The notes under the pieces were generated by a model. That model was not told the origin of the DNA, searched no databases, and saw nothing but the letters and a program-made list of their open reading frames with translations. From NCBI GenBank assembly GCA_964019425.1, contig OZ025783.1, forward strand, positions 1,550,001 to 1,614,000: a stretch of 64,000 nt of DNA, read 5' to 3'. The DNA is from Flectonema sp. DT1601. Lineage: Eukaryota; Euglenozoa; Diplonemea; Diplonemida; Diplonemidae. Position numbers and translations under genes: made by a program. This document shows positions 20,097 through 33,230 of the stretch, one piece after another (positions within the stretch are counted from its first letter, which is position 1; every line of letters begins with the position of its first letter).

Positions 20097-23000
20097 ATGA
20101 CAAAATGGACATACGACATGTGGAGGGTAGTGTTTCTTCTATCTTTTGTTATTTTAATAAATGCTCAAAACCCTATTGATTGTATGATGACCAATAACCT
20201 TGTTTTCCAAAGTGGAGAAACTACAGTTTCTTGCACTGGAACTCTTTGTCAAAACTGCAACATAATGTGCCATGCTTCCACTCCTTGCACGGTAAACTGT
20301 GATAGTGACAACTCTTGCCAAGGAATAACAATGCACTGCAGTGACACAGCAGCCTGTACACTCAATTGCCCAAGATCGGAGTCGTGTAGAAGTGCCACAC
20401 TTCATCAAGGTGGTAGTGGAACAACAACCGTGACGTGCGGTATCCAAAACGCCTGCACACCTTCCTTTCAAATACTCGAGAGTGTGACCTATACCACTAC
20501 CGGATCTTTAACAGTTGGCTGTACTCATGATACAAGTTGTTTTGGCATGGCAGTTACGTGTCCACAAACTGGTAGCTGCGGCATTACCTGCGGAGCTCAA
20601 AATTCCTGTAATGGAATAGTTCAAAGTGCTAATGACAACGGCGGGTTGCTTACATTAGATTGCAATAATGCTGACAGTTGCGCAAATGGCGTTTTTACAT
20701 GTGCTAGAAATGGTAACTGCAATATAAACTGCAACGCAGCCTCAGCATGCTTCCCAGCGACTATCACCTGCCCTGAATCAGGCAACTGCATGATTGATTG
20801 TAACAACGCAAATTCTTGTGGTGGCGGCGGGGATACCACGACAATTGCTACAAGCGGATCTGGTGGTGGAACCGTTACGTTGACTTGCGATACTACCAAT
20901 GCATGTCAGCGAATGAGTGGCACGTTTTCAACAATATCCACAGTAACAGTAACTTGCTCGACCAATGCATGCACGGACGCTTCCTTTAACTGTGCAACAG
21001 TTACTGATTCATGCGTAGTAACATGTTCACAGAATGGTTGTAGCAGTCTTACAATGGATTGCCCAGCATCATCTATTCCAAACGGCTGCCAGTTAAATTG
21101 CCCGAATACTAATTCTTGTACTGCTGTGGATACACCACTAACTGGTCTTTTTGAACCAATTTTGTGCGCGTCAGGAGCTTGCAGCACTAGTGTACTAAGT
21201 AATCCGGGTGCTTTAACGGAGGTCTCAGCGGGTAGCTGCCCAATCACCTTCCCAAGTACGGTTGGGGGACAACTTACATGTACCGGAACTGATTGTCAGA
21301 ATTGCGTAATCACATGTGATGATACTCATCCGTGTAATATTATTTGTTCAGATGCTCAAAGTTGTACTGGCTTACGAGTTATATGTGGAGATAGTTCTGA
21401 CTGCAACATAAGGTGTTCAAATACAGACGCTTGTATGGGAGCAACCATCGAACAAGGTGGAACTGGAGCTACGCATGTTCACTGTTCTGCTGCCAATGCG
21501 TGCAACGGTGCAATGCAGATAACAAGAACTGTAACCCACTCAAGTTCAACTGGGAGTTTAACTGTTGATTGTTCTGCTCCGAGTGCGTGTGTTGGTATTC
21601 TTGCAGTAACCTGCCCCCTTAACGCGGATTGCACAATCAATTGCCTCACGTCTTTGTCGTGCAGCGCACTATCACTACCCTCAGTAGCGCCCCACACTGG
21701 TTCTTTAATTTTGAACTGTGACGGTCCTAACAGTTGTCAAAACAGTGCGATAACTTGTAATTCAGCAACTTGTAATATGAACTGCGGAGGAATTCGATCT
21801 TGTTTTCCTGGTTCATCGTTCACTTGTCCAGTAACTGGAGCTTGTACGATTGCTTGCACAGGTATTGAATCATGCGGAGCAGACTCTGGTGCTGTTGTTG
21901 ATGTCACTAAAAGACCGGGAACAACCGGAACGTTAACACTCACCTGTACCGCGAATAAAGCATGCAGAAGGATGACAGCTAGTTGCCCCGAAAAACCAGG
22001 TACTTGTAACGTCCAATGCAGTGAGCAGCAGTCATGCTCAGCAATGACGTTGAATGGAGCCACAGATGGAGGGGCGTTGACGCAGTTGTGCACAGGAGAG
22101 AATAGCTGTGAAGCAATGACTAGTGAGTGTCCAGTTGATGACACATGCGTTATCACTTGCTCCAACACTAGATCTTGTTTCCCTGATACGTCGTTCACTT
22201 GTCCAAGAAATTATGATTGTCCGATTGAATGCTCAGGTATTGAATCATGCGGAGGAAGCGCTGCTGCTGGTGCTGGTGTTGTTGTCACTAAAAGACCGGG
22301 AACATTCGGAACGTTAACACTCACCTGTACCGCGAATAAAGCATGCAGAAGGATGACAGCGACTTGCCCCGAAAAACCAGGTACTTGTAACGTCCAATGC
22401 AGCGAGCAGCAGTCATGCTCAGCAATGACGTTGAATGGAGCCACAGATGGAGGGGCGTTGACGCAGTTGTGCACAGGAGAGAATAGCTGTGAAGTAATGA
22501 CTAGTGAGTGTCCAGTTGATGACACGTGCGTTATCACTTGCTCCAACACTAGATCTTGTTTCCCTGATACGTCGTTCACTTGTCCAAGAAATTATGATTG
22601 TCCGATTGAATGCTCAGGTATTGAATCATGCGGAGGAAGCGCTTCTGCTGGTGCTGGTGTTGTTGTCACTAAAAGACCGGGAACATTCGGAACGTTAACA
22701 CTCACCTGTACCGCGAATAAAGCATGCAGAAGGATGACAGCGACTTGCCCCGAAAAACCAGGTACTTGTAACGTCCAATGCAGCGAGCAGCAGTCATGCT
22801 CAGCAATGACGTTGAATGGAGCCACAGATGGAGGGGCGTTGACGCAGTTGTGCACAGGAGAGAATAGCTGTGAAGTAATGACTAGTGAGTGTCCAGTTGA
22901 TGACACGTGCGTTATCACTTGCTCCAACACTAGATCTTGTTTCCCTGATACGTCGTTCACTTGTCCAAGAAATTATGATTGTCCGATTGAATGCTCAGGT

Positions 23001-26000
23001 ATTGAATCATGCGGAGGAAGCGCTTCTGCTGGTGCTGGTGTTGTTGTCACTAAAAGACCGGGAACATTCGGAACGTTAACACTCACCTGTACCGCGAATA
23101 GAGCATGCAGAAGGATGACAGCTAGTTGCCCCGAAAAACCAGGTACTTGTAACGTCCAATGCAGTGAGCAGCAGTCATGCTCAGCAATGACGTTGAATGG
23201 AGCCACAGATGGAGGGGCGTTGACGCAGTTGTGCACAGGAGAGAATAGCTGTGAAGTAATGACTAGTGAGTGTCCAGTTGATGACACATGCGTTATCACT
23301 TGCTCCAACACTAGATCTTGTTTCCCTGGTACGTCGTTCACTTGTCCAAGAAATTATGATTGTCCGATTGAATGCTCAGGTATTGAATCATGCGGAGGAG
23401 GCGCTTCTGCTGGTGCTGGTGTTGTTGTCACTAAAAGACCGGGAACATTCGGAACGTTAACACTCAACTGTACCGCGAATAGAGCATGCAGAAGGATGAC
23501 AGCTAGTTGCCCCGAAAAACCAGGTACTTGTAACGTCCAATGCAGTGAGCAGCAGTCATGCTCAGCAATGACGTTGAATGGAGCCACAGATGGAGGGGCG
23601 TTGACGCAGTTGTGCACAGGAGAGAATAGCTGTGAAGTAATGACTAGTGAGTGTCCAGTTGATGACACATGCGTTATCACTTGCTCCAACACTAGATCTT
23701 GTTTCCCTGGTACGTCGTTCACTTGTCCAAGAAATTATGATTGTCCGATTGAATGCTCAGGTATTGAATCATGCGGAGGAAGCGCTTCTGCTGGTGCTGG
23801 TGTTGTTGTCACTAAAAGACCGGGAACATTCGGAACGTTAACACTCACCTGTACCGCGAATAAAGCATGCAGAAGGATGACAGCGACTTGCCCCGAAAAA
23901 CCAGGTACTTGTAACGTCCAATGCAGCGAGCAGCAGTCATGCTCAGCAATGACGTTGAATGGAGCCACAGATGGAGGGGCGTTGACGCAGTTGTGCACAG
24001 GAGAGAATAGCTGTGAAGTAATGACTAGTGAGTGTCCAGTTGATGACACATGCGTTATCACTTGCTCCAACACTAGATCTTGTTTCCCTGGTACGTCGTT
24101 CACTTGTCCAAGAAATTATGATTGTCCGATTGAATGCTCAGGTATTGAATCATGCGGAGGAAGCGCTTCTGCTGGTGCTGGTGTTGTTGTCACTAAAAGA
24201 CCGGGAACATTCGGAACGTTAACACTCACCTGTACCGCGAATAGAGCATGCAGAAGGATGACAGCTAGTTGCCCCGAAAAACCAGGTACTTGTAACGTCC
24301 AATGCAGTGAGCAGCAGTCATGCTCAGCAATGACGTTGAATGGAGCCACAGATGGAGGGGCGTTGACGCAGTTGTGCACAGGAGAGAATAGCTGTGAAGT
24401 AATGACTAGTGAGTGTCCAGTTGATGACGCATGTGATATCACTTGTAGTGGTGCTAGATCTTGTACTCCAGATGCAAGGTTCACTTGTCCAACAACCGGA
24501 GATTGTAATATTTTATGTACAGGTGTTGAATCTTGTGGCTCTGAGACCGCAGGTATTACTACTATCTTAAATCGGGCGGGAGCTACTGGAACGTTAACAC
24601 TTGCCTGTAATGGTCAAGACTCGTGCAGAAGGATGACAGCGGATTGCCCAGGAACGTGTGACTTAAGTTGCATCGGCATCACAGCCTGTACATCAATGAA
24701 TGCGAGAAGGGGGTCGGACGAAGGCCCAATGAATATGAATTGCGACGGAGTCCAAAGCTGTACCGCGGCTATTATACAGTGCCCTACTACATTCCCATGT
24801 AATGTTACTTGTACGGGTGATCGTTCATGTTTCGGTACTGCTGTCAACTGTCCAGCCTCTGCTGATTGTTCATTTTCCTGCGCTGGTACTACGGCCTGCA
24901 GTGGAAGCGGTGCTCCCACTAACATTAGAACAACTGGGGCAGCAACAGGTTCGGTCTTTGTTAATTGTAATGGAGATAGGGTATGTAGAGGTATTCAGGT
25001 TAGTTGTCCAGAAAAACCTGGAGAATGCCACGTTACTTGTGAAGATAGTCAATCTTGTTCAGGCCTCAGTGTGAACCCAGCTACTGATGGAGGTCCACTA
25101 ACGATGAAATGCATGGGCCAAACAAGTTGCGGTGGAGGAGGAAATATTGGCTGCCCCTCAGCAGCGATCTGTGATATTAGCTGTTCGAATTCTTTAGCTT
25201 GCTACAACACAGACATCACCTGTCCTGTTTCTGCAACATGCTCAGTAAGATGTGAAGCACTCAATGCTTGTGGTGCTAGTAGTGGAACTCCGAGCAGAAT
25301 TATTCAGCCAGCTTCTGGAACTGGAACACTAGATCTGGATTGTACTGAATCATTGTCTTGTCAGAGAATGTCTGTACAATGTCCTCGGGCACCAGGTCAG
25401 TGTAATATTGATTGTAGTGGTCCTAGTTCTTGTTTAGCTTTCGGGGTTATTTCTAATAGTGGAGGTCCATTGACTTTGGAATGTTCTAATATCGCATCAT
25501 GTTCGAGTGGTACTGTTACATGTCCGGAAGTATCAACATGTGTAATAAACTGTGACACTACTGATTCTTGTTCTAATATGAATCAAGCACAAACTGGCTC
25601 TCCTACTGGTCAATTAACTGTTGGTTGCGGTGCTGCTTCTTCATGTTCATCAATACGATTGGCATGTGCGGGAATAGCAGCATGCAATGTTGACTGTAGT
25701 ACTGCATCATCATGTGCATCAATTACGGTTAATTCACCTTCAAATGGAGGACCGTTTACCTTAGGCTGTGGTGAATCCAGCTGTTCATCTGGTACTATAG
25801 TGTGCCCTGGTTCTTCGAATTGTGCTATTACGTGCTCAGGTAATAATGCCTGTTTCCCTGCAGATATTACTTGTCCCGCGACTGGTGACTGTTCTATTAT
25901 GTGCAGTACGAGTTCATCATGTGGAGGTAGTACTGTTGGTACCATTGTCAGAACAACAGGAGTAGCTACGGGATCGGTCTCAGTAGGCTGCACAGCCGCA

Positions 26001-29000
26001 GATTCATGTACTAATATTGACGTTACTTGTCCAGAGACCCCAGGAGTGTGTGATATTGATTGTCTTCTTGATGACTCTTGTACAAGTATAACAGTTCAAG
26101 CAGCATCGACGAATGGAGGACCGCTGGTTTTAGAATGTGCTGGAGATTCGAGTTGCTCAGGAGGTACTTTAGAGTGTCCCACAGCAGCTAGTTGTGGAAT
26201 TACTTGCTCTGGTGCAAGCTCTTGTTTTCCAACCACAATCACTTGCCCTGACACCGCAATCTGCACGGTATTGTGTACCGGTAGTGCATCATGTGGTGGT
26301 CCAACTAGTGGTCCAACTACTCTTTCCCATCACAATACGGGAGGTCCTGGGGGTTCTGTTGTTTTAGTATGTAGTGAAAGTAATTCTTGTGAAAGGATAC
26401 AACATGACTTCGAAGGAATTGAAGATGTATCAGTCTCTTGTACTGCAACTGATGCGTGCAATTCTGCAGTTTTTGATTGTGACCAAGTTTCGAGGTCCTG
26501 CAGTGTAAAATGTCACTACCCAGGAACCTGTGTGAATGCTGATGTAAGATGTCCTGCAGTAGCGCCCTCATTGTATTGTGAATTATCATGTCAAGGATTA
26601 GCAGCTTGTGATCCTATTACTGTGTCTGGTACTGTTATCCCTCTCTGGTGTAGTACAAGTGATGCGTGTAGTATGGACATAATAGATAATAGAAATCCGA
26701 TCATCCCTCTGACACTCGTACCAACTATGGCTCCACCTACAGCTATTCCTACAAATGCTCCTCCGACAAGGTCGCCATCGGACATGCTTCCGGTAGTTAC
26801 ATTTGAGCCAGTTCCTGCAGTGCCAGTTCCGTCAACGTATCCTTCAGGTAAGTTAACATTAATTAATAGTCGCTCTTCTACACAGTTTGATGCTCTTCAT
26901 ACAGCTGATCTGGTTGTCGACGGTGATCACAATTCTTTTCTGGAAACGTCAATTGAGCGTTTTCCTTACTGGGAGGCAGAATTCGCTGATGGAGAAGTAA
27001 GAATTAATTCTATAACTATCTATAACTCACCGGGACAGACTCACTATTTGAGAGATTTTTATATAATCGCATCCAAGGTACCATTTCCTACAAACGGAAT
27101 TCACCCAGTAAACGATGCATCAACTATGTTTACAAGGGTAACTAACACTGCAGGTTATGGTGACGTTCACTTAGAACTATCTGGGTTTTCTGCGAGATAC
27201 ATCAGAATTCAACTCGTATCTGACATTGTAATAATGAGATTAGCAGAGGTTTACGTTACAGGCTTTGCTGAGCCTTCCGTGTTTATTGAGAATACAGAGA
27301 CGTCATATTCACAATTAAATGGTGAATTAATATCACTTCGAAATGGAGGGTTTGCATCTGTTTGGCAAAGTGATAGACAAGACGGTTCAGGTTATGGAGT
27401 CTACTTACAAATCCATGATGGCTCAGGTGGGAAAATTGGATCAGAAACTCACGTGGTACAAAATTTAGGTTCTCAGGAAAATCCATCTGGCGCTTCCCAG
27501 ACGACGGGAATTATAATCGCTTTTGAACAATACAGCGGATTATCAAGAGAGGTTTGCTTTCGTCAATTTTCAACTTCTATGACTGTGTGCCCGTCAACAA
27601 CTCTATTGTTAGCAGGTGAGAAGAGCGCACCTAAAATAGCTGTACTAAACGACGATAGTTTTATTATGATTTGGGTGGAAAGTGAAATCTCTCTAAAAGC
27701 TGAGCGTTACGACAGCAGCGGGACTTCGATGGGGATTGTGGCAACTATTACTAACAGTGGTAGACCTGTATCTCATCCAGGAATTATCTATGAATTAAGT
27801 GGTGAGTTTGTTATTTGTTATCACGCTTACTATGGCGGTGCTGATAGATACGATATTGTTGTACAACACTTTTCAATGACTCTCCAGCCTGGTATAGAAT
27901 TTAAGGCAAACACGGTAACTGCTCACCACCAGAAGTATCCTGCCATTGTAGCTCGCAAGACAGCTCCTAATTATGGATATACTCTGACATGGTCAAGTGT
28001 TGGACAAGATGGTAGTGCTTATGGTGTCATAGCAAAGACTTTTACTTCTGCTGGTGTTGTTGTTGGTTCTGAAAGTCAGTTAAACACGATCACAGCTGGA
28101 AATCAACGCCGATCGGCCTTAGCCGTCACTGGTAACGATGAGGTAGCAGTAGTTTGGGAATCTCAAAGTGGTGGTCAATTATATGATATCATGATGTGTA
28201 CACTTGACTCCTTATCATCATGTACCTCAACTCCAACTGTCGTGAATACCTTTACATCATTTAGTCAGTTCCATCCTAAGATAGCGTCATTACAAGGTTT
28301 TGGATACGTAACATCCTGGGTTAGTGATAAACAAGATGGTCATCATTTAGGTATTTACAGCAGGTTGTTCTTTGCTAGTCCAGCTGACCCAGAGAGGCTC
28401 ACTACTGCTGCCGGTGTTTCTAGTCCTAGGGTTATTAGAATATTGGGAGGACCAGATGGAATATTTTACATATCGTGTTATTACTCTCCAACTGCTGTTT
28501 GCTGCCAGAAATTTAATGAGTTTCTAGTGACAGTGTCTTCAGAAGTGTGTCCACTTTCTATTTCTGGTGTTACTTCTTTATCATTGGTATCGACATCATC
28601 ACTTGGAGGTAATGGATTCTTTACCATCTGTTATACTACTTTAGTAATAACAGATTTACAAGTAACTTGTCAAGAGTACCAAGCTGATTTAGCAGTAGTT
28701 GCCGGAGCAGCAGATAGTATTGTTTGCCTTGACACTGCCACCGTCGACTCGAATATGTTTGTAATTGGTCATCCAAGCAACGGAAATCAAGCCTTTTGCT
28801 CAAGGTCGGGAAATGCTGGTAATGTACAAGTGAGTACAGGGGCAACATTGCATGACTTCCCAATTCTTGAAAACGTTGACTGTGCGTTAATCAACAATGA
28901 TTTCATCTGCTTCTGTGACTCCTCTGATATGTCGACGTCTACGATTAGGGTTGTTTTCCTTGACGCTACAGGTCTTACAAGTTCTAGTCTAGTTTATCCA

Positions 29001-30734
29001 ATCACTGCTACTAACCAGTTACCTCGCAGTAATCCTAAGGTGGTAATGTTTTCTGCAACCAGTGGTATCATTTATTACACTTATAAGAGAACTGCACACT
29101 ATCGACAATTCGCGGTCTCAGGTTTTACTGTTTCTCTTGTCGGACAAGAGGAGAGCGTAACATACAGAGATTCAGTGTATGTTGGTGATACCGTAGATCC
29201 ATTCTTGAGTTATTCATTATTACCTATTACTGAAGAAACTAACAGCTACTATCTGGCACTTCGAGAGTCGCAGTACTCTGGTGTAAAAGTTGGGAAGTAT
29301 GTTGTTGGGAATTCCAAGCATATCGGAAAACTATCGCTGGTGGGTACTTCGGAAATATCAGTTAGCGACTCAGGAGTAGTCGACTTGGTCCCATATTTAC
29401 AAACTGGTTTCGCAGTTATTTTCAACGATGAAGGGCGTCCTGAAGCCGGGTTAGATGTCAGTTCTGTACCTGTTTACAATGCTGCTCTTAGTGGGGGTTC
29501 GAGTCAACAGTCTGCTGTATTCTCTTCGGGAGGTGTTAACCGAGTTCAACCTGCTGATCAAATCACGGGAAACACTCACGGATTTGCATTGAGATTTACT
29601 TGTCCTGCAGCTGTTACAGTTGCCTTCGTAGCTGAATACCTTGTTACTGATGGGAACGGTGATTCAATGTTCGTTGCTGTTGACGACATCCCTTCAAATG
29701 TTCCAGGAACCAGATCGTTATTAACCATGGGTGGTGGTCGTATGTTATAGTTGTTGTTTTTTTTCCTTTTTTTTTTTTTTTTTTAACCGCTAAAACAACA
29801 TTATAAATATATCAAAAACAGGTCACGATTGGTTTTCTGACGTCGCATACGCTGTCTCTATAGCTGTTACGAGTGGTGCACACGTTGTTTACTTTCAGGA
29901 GCGAGAACTTGGATCTGCAACCAGATCTGTTCAGATAAACCAGGGATGTACATTTACTGCTACTGGAACTGATACCGTTACACTAGATCAGGCAGATGCG
30001 GTATTTGAACCCATGAGACTTAGACATTTTATCCAATTCCCAGGGAGTGAGATTACTCCTCCTTGTGTTTCCAGCTGTGGAGATGGTGCGGTGGTCACCA
30101 TCAGCTGTACTGGTTCAACATCTGTACGTTTTAAACTGAATGCTAGGGCTTCAGTTGCAAATACAATTTTTATTGATGTGTCATCAGGTGCCGCACCGGT
30201 TATTGATAATACGGTTTATTGGGATTTAGGGAATCGTGATAACTGGGGACTTTCTGATATAAGTCAGTCATTTGACATTCCAATGGCAGGAAATTTTAAT
30301 ATTTACCTGAGGAGTAGATCTCCCGGTCTTCGATTTGATGAAATTCACATGTTTCAATCGTCTCCTTCTGTATGCTCTTGGACGACAACGACAACGCCTG
30401 GACCTATTGATTTTCCTCTTTTAACCGGCTCTCCGATAGCACCACTAACTGCTATGCCAGGTGGAGCTGATTTCACGCGTTTTTCAACATCTTCACTTTA
30501 TATTCAAAAGTTTTATATCGACCCTTCAGATAAATTATAGCTGTGGTTGGTTTAATATAGTGAAATAAATCAGTCAGTTCATCTAACTTCCAACATCTAA
30601 ACAAAATGGAAGGCAATATAATTGGCCTGATCGATCTGTTCACTATTCCGTTACTCAGTTTTGCCCTTGCTCTCTTTTTCTTTTCTCTAATTGCCTTGCT
30701 GCGAAAAACTAAACCAAAAACAACTTCTTTTTAG
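20097..30734 (+). CDS. Giant cysteine-rich repeat surface protein, two or three exons (about 3450-3495 aa)
   Basis: Exon 1 is 20097-29739 and exon 2 begins at 29822 after an 82-nt intron (GTATGT...AAACAG). Exon 2 stays open to TAG at 30540; a probable last exon (about 30578-30734) adds a membrane helix. A signal peptide follows the start (M8 onward is WRVVFLLSFVILINA). Residues about 20-2190 are dense Cys repeats of the form TCP...C-x-I-x-C-x6-7-S-C, about 16 Cys per 127 residues, including a nearly identical 381-bp array. Then come a Pro/Thr linker (about 2202-2252, PTMAPPTAIPTNAPPTRSPS), an F5/8-type C/discoidin-like sugar-binding domain (about 2252-2388) and repeats with VWQSDRQDGSGYGVYLQ and VWESQSG (about 2400-2770). 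Probably an adhesin or coat protein; its exact role is unknown. Confidence 0.8.
21926..24425 (+). repeat. Array of 381-bp tandem repeats inside the giant gene
   Basis: About 6.5 copies of a 381-bp (127-codon) unit lie head to tail with exactly constant spacing; the same landmark recurs near 21965, 22346, 22727, 23108, 23489, 23870 and 24251. Copies differ at only a few sites. Linked variants define two main types: Lys/Thr copies 2, 3 and 6, and Arg/Ser copies 4, 5 and 7, with copy 1 mixed. Flanking Cys repeats are much more diverged. The unit is a multiple of three, so copy-number change keeps the reading frame. Confidence 0.95.
29740..29821 (+). other. Probable intron near the 3' end of the giant gene
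   Basis: Donor GTATGT, acceptor ATCAAAAACAG, 82 nt, phase 1. Splicing joins the Cys-rich product to HDWFSDVAYAVSIAV and continues in frame for about 240 codons, which explains the otherwise orphan open stretch 29822-30540. Confidence 0.85.
30578..30734 (+). CDS. Putative last exon encoding a transmembrane anchor
   Basis: The frame encodes a hydrophobic helix, FTIPLLSFALALFFFSLIA, followed by LLRKTKPKTTSF and a stop at 30732-30734: a single-pass anchor with a basic cytosolic tail. The frame is open upstream of ATG 30606. It could be joined to the giant gene through a donor at 30510 (acceptor AG 30576-30577) or through a donor in the CGTTTTTC at 30478-30485 (acceptor AG 30572-30573). It could also be a separate 42-residue protein. 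The Arg/Lys tail and position favour an anchor for the preceding surface protein. Confidence 0.45.
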
Positions 30735-32339
30735 GTTGAATCAAATCTCCTTTTTTTGTGTTGTTGTTCCTGAGGGCTTTTTCTGATTTCTGATTAGCAG
30801 GCTTATGATTTATGATTTTTTTTTTTTTTTTTTTTTTTTTGTTCCGTATTTTTCTCCTTCCTCCGCATTGGTAAATAATCTACTCTGTGATAACAGTTTG
30901 TACTTTTTTATGTACTGAGATATTTTCCGTTGTCGAAGAGTTTTCTTTTTCCTTTTTGATATCACTTTTATGCTGACAACAGAATAACAACAAATTGTTT
31001 CTTTCTCTTGAGCGTCAAGTGGTATCAGTTTTTCCTCTCACAGCAATCAATACTACTTTTGTTGGTGCAATCGGTTTGTAATTAATAATAGTAGTAGCCG
31101 AGCGACAAAACGATCCTAGCTTTTTCTGCAGGTTTTTTTTTTTGCTTTTTATTTACAATTTATTGTTCACTCAATATTTAAACATTTTTTTATATTTTTT
31201 TATTTATTGCAATTTTTTTTTTTTTTTTTTATGTTCGAAAAATCGGCTTCGTTTCAGCTCACCTTCCTTGAAATTTAAAAAAGAATTTCAAAATTTCTTG
31301 ATAGAATTCGTTCTGATCAAAAAAATCAAACGGAGCCGCATTTTAGAGATAGAGAGTATTTTATATTACTGCAAGGCATGCTTCTCTTTTTTTTTTTGTA
31401 CCGACGTAGTCGGAGAAGAAACTATTCAGATTGAAAACCGATATTTCTTATGGTCATGATTTATTTTCCCGTGCGACATGATTTTGTCTGCGTTCAACGA
31501 AATATAAGGTTAATCTGAATGGTTTTTTTTTTTTTTTGCCTACACACCTCGTAGCTCTAGGGAGTTAACCCGATGCTCTTTAGTTTGCTGTATCAGCGAT
31601 GGACAGTATGCAATGTATTGGACTTCCTTATCTATCAATCTATCAAAAGCAAATATATGCTAGCCCGTCCTGACGAGCTCCGATGGACATTAAGAAATCA
31701 GTTCTTTTGAAATAGACCAATTGATGGATCCGATTTATTAGAACTTACTGATGAAGGCCTAAGAGGGATAAGTAGTATAAGATTACTCTGAAACTACGTG
31801 TTCCGCAAGTGTATTATGGAACAACAGAACAAATGTGTTTTTATAAATTTTTTATAAAAAAAATTTTTTTTGTTACTTTTTTTTTTTTTTTTTTCCTTCT
31901 CGTATGTAACCAAATGGCGCTGTTTCTCCCATTTGGTTGAATACTTGCGTGCGTTTAGCATCGTCTTTTACATCAACAATAATAAGAAAGGTTGAGTTAT
32001 ATTTCTGTACCTTTTGTAATTATTTGCGATCTATTTTTTTTTTTTTTTTTTTGTTATTTTTTGTTGTTACAGTTACTGTTCTTCTTATTCGTCATTCCTG
32101 TGTGTACTATTTTTGTCCGTTTTTTATAATTCCTCACTGCATCAAGGCAGATGGTGATAAAGACAAAACGAGGGAGAAGATACACCATCTTACGTAAACA
32201 AATCAAAAAAAAAAAACGCAAAAAAAAAAATGTTTTTTCCAATGCAAATCAGATTTTGATCTCTTATAAAAAATACTATGTAATCTAAAAATTTTTCTCA
32301 GCATAAAAACTACTGGAAGAATAAAAGAAAAAAAAAAAA
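30735..32339. other. Long AT-rich intergenic stretch, no gene seen
   Basis: Dominated by T tracts (for example about 30818-30840, 31207-31230 and 31879-31894). Plus-strand frames at 31142-31459 and 31937-32197 are Phe/Leu-rich readings of T runs. TTTTTCTCAG ends at 32301 as the likely acceptor for the next gene. Confidence 0.5.
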
Positions 32340-33230
32340 ATGTCGAGTGTCCACAGCGATGATGCATCTTCAATGGAAGACCTAGATATGTTCATTGATG
32401 ACGTCCTGTCTGGAAAGGTAGACTACGAGCAAGAAGTACGTGAACAAGAACTGCGAAGGATTGATGAAGTAAAAAGAGCATTCATAGAATCTAGAGTGGA
32501 TAGGATAAAACCAACTATTCCATCGTCTGGCTCCTCTGAAGAGTCAGAGGAAGAGGAGGAAGAAGTACGAACAAAACCAAAACAAAAAAAGCAAGCTCGC
32601 AACACCAGAGGAGAAGACTGGGCTTCAGAACAAAGTATTAAAATATTCATCCAATTTGAAAGTGACGAGTCCCTAACAACATTCTTTTTGACAGAGGGTA
32701 CGAAATATAACCAATTTAGAAAATTAGTGGAAAGACAGTTTGGAAAGTTATTTGCAACTTGTTTCAGACATCCGGGTTTTGGACAGAATGTTGAAATTGA
32801 CGACGACGAAACATTTGAAATGTTTCTTCAAAGACCTTCAGGAGATAAATTAGTTCTAATTGCCTTATTTAATGAGCCTCCACCTCTACATTATAATCTT
32901 CCTTTATGGACTGCTCATGAGTGTCATGCTGCGTATGCTACTAAGTCGAGACCTCTTCCTCCAGTCGATACGATTGCTGCGCCACATACATTGCGTGCTC
33001 CAGCAATCTTTGAAGATTTAAAAAACACTGGAATTCAAATGGTACGATCTGATTCTCCTGCACATTCACCTCAGTGTTGTATACGTTCTCCATCGACATC
33101 ACCTTCACTATCTCATAGAGATGTCCTCTCACCAGTACCAGAGGATGATACCGAGGACTCAATTCCTAATATTGATGAGCTTAACACTCAAAGGGTATCT
33201 CCATTTCCTGGTAGAAGAGTTAGGCTGTAG
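32340..33230 (+). CDS. PB1/ubiquitin-fold-like acidic protein (296 aa)
   Basis: The ATG follows an A run, with a TTTTTCTCAG acceptor ending 38 nt upstream. Residues 1-95 are acidic and Ser-rich, ending with a Glu run and a Lys-rich segment that could be a nuclear localisation signal. Residues about 99-180 look like a PB1-type ubiquitin fold: IKIFIQFE, a FRKLVERQFG helix, and VEIDDDETFEMFL as the final acidic strand and helix. PB1 domains pair with other PB1 domains in signalling complexes. The C-terminal third is Pro/Ser-rich and probably disordered. I cannot name an orthologue. Confidence 0.6.
   Translation: MSSVHSDDASSMEDLDMFIDDVLSGKVDYEQEVREQELRRIDEVKRAFIESRVDRIKPTIPSSGSSEESEEEEEEVRTKPKQKKQARNTRGEDWASEQSIKIFIQFESDESLTTFFLTEGTKYNQFRKLVERQFGKLFATCFRHPGFGQNVEIDDDETFEMFLQRPSGDKLVLIALFNEPPPLHYNLPLWTAHECHAAYATKSRPLPPVDTIAAPHTLRAPAIFEDLKNTGIQMVRSDSPAHSPQCCIRSPSTSPSLSHRDVLSPVPEDDTEDSIPNIDELNTQRVSPFPGRRVRL

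Noticed and set aside
22211-24484. Six similar 122-codon minus-strand frames spaced 381 bp apart
   Set aside because: They are the reverse reading of the 381-bp repeats of the giant gene, whose + strand reading has signal peptide, ordered cysteines and continuity over 9.6 kb.
30013-30540. Separate gene after the giant gene
   Set aside because: The frame is open back to an AACAG acceptor at 29821 and joins the giant protein in phase through a GTATGT donor.
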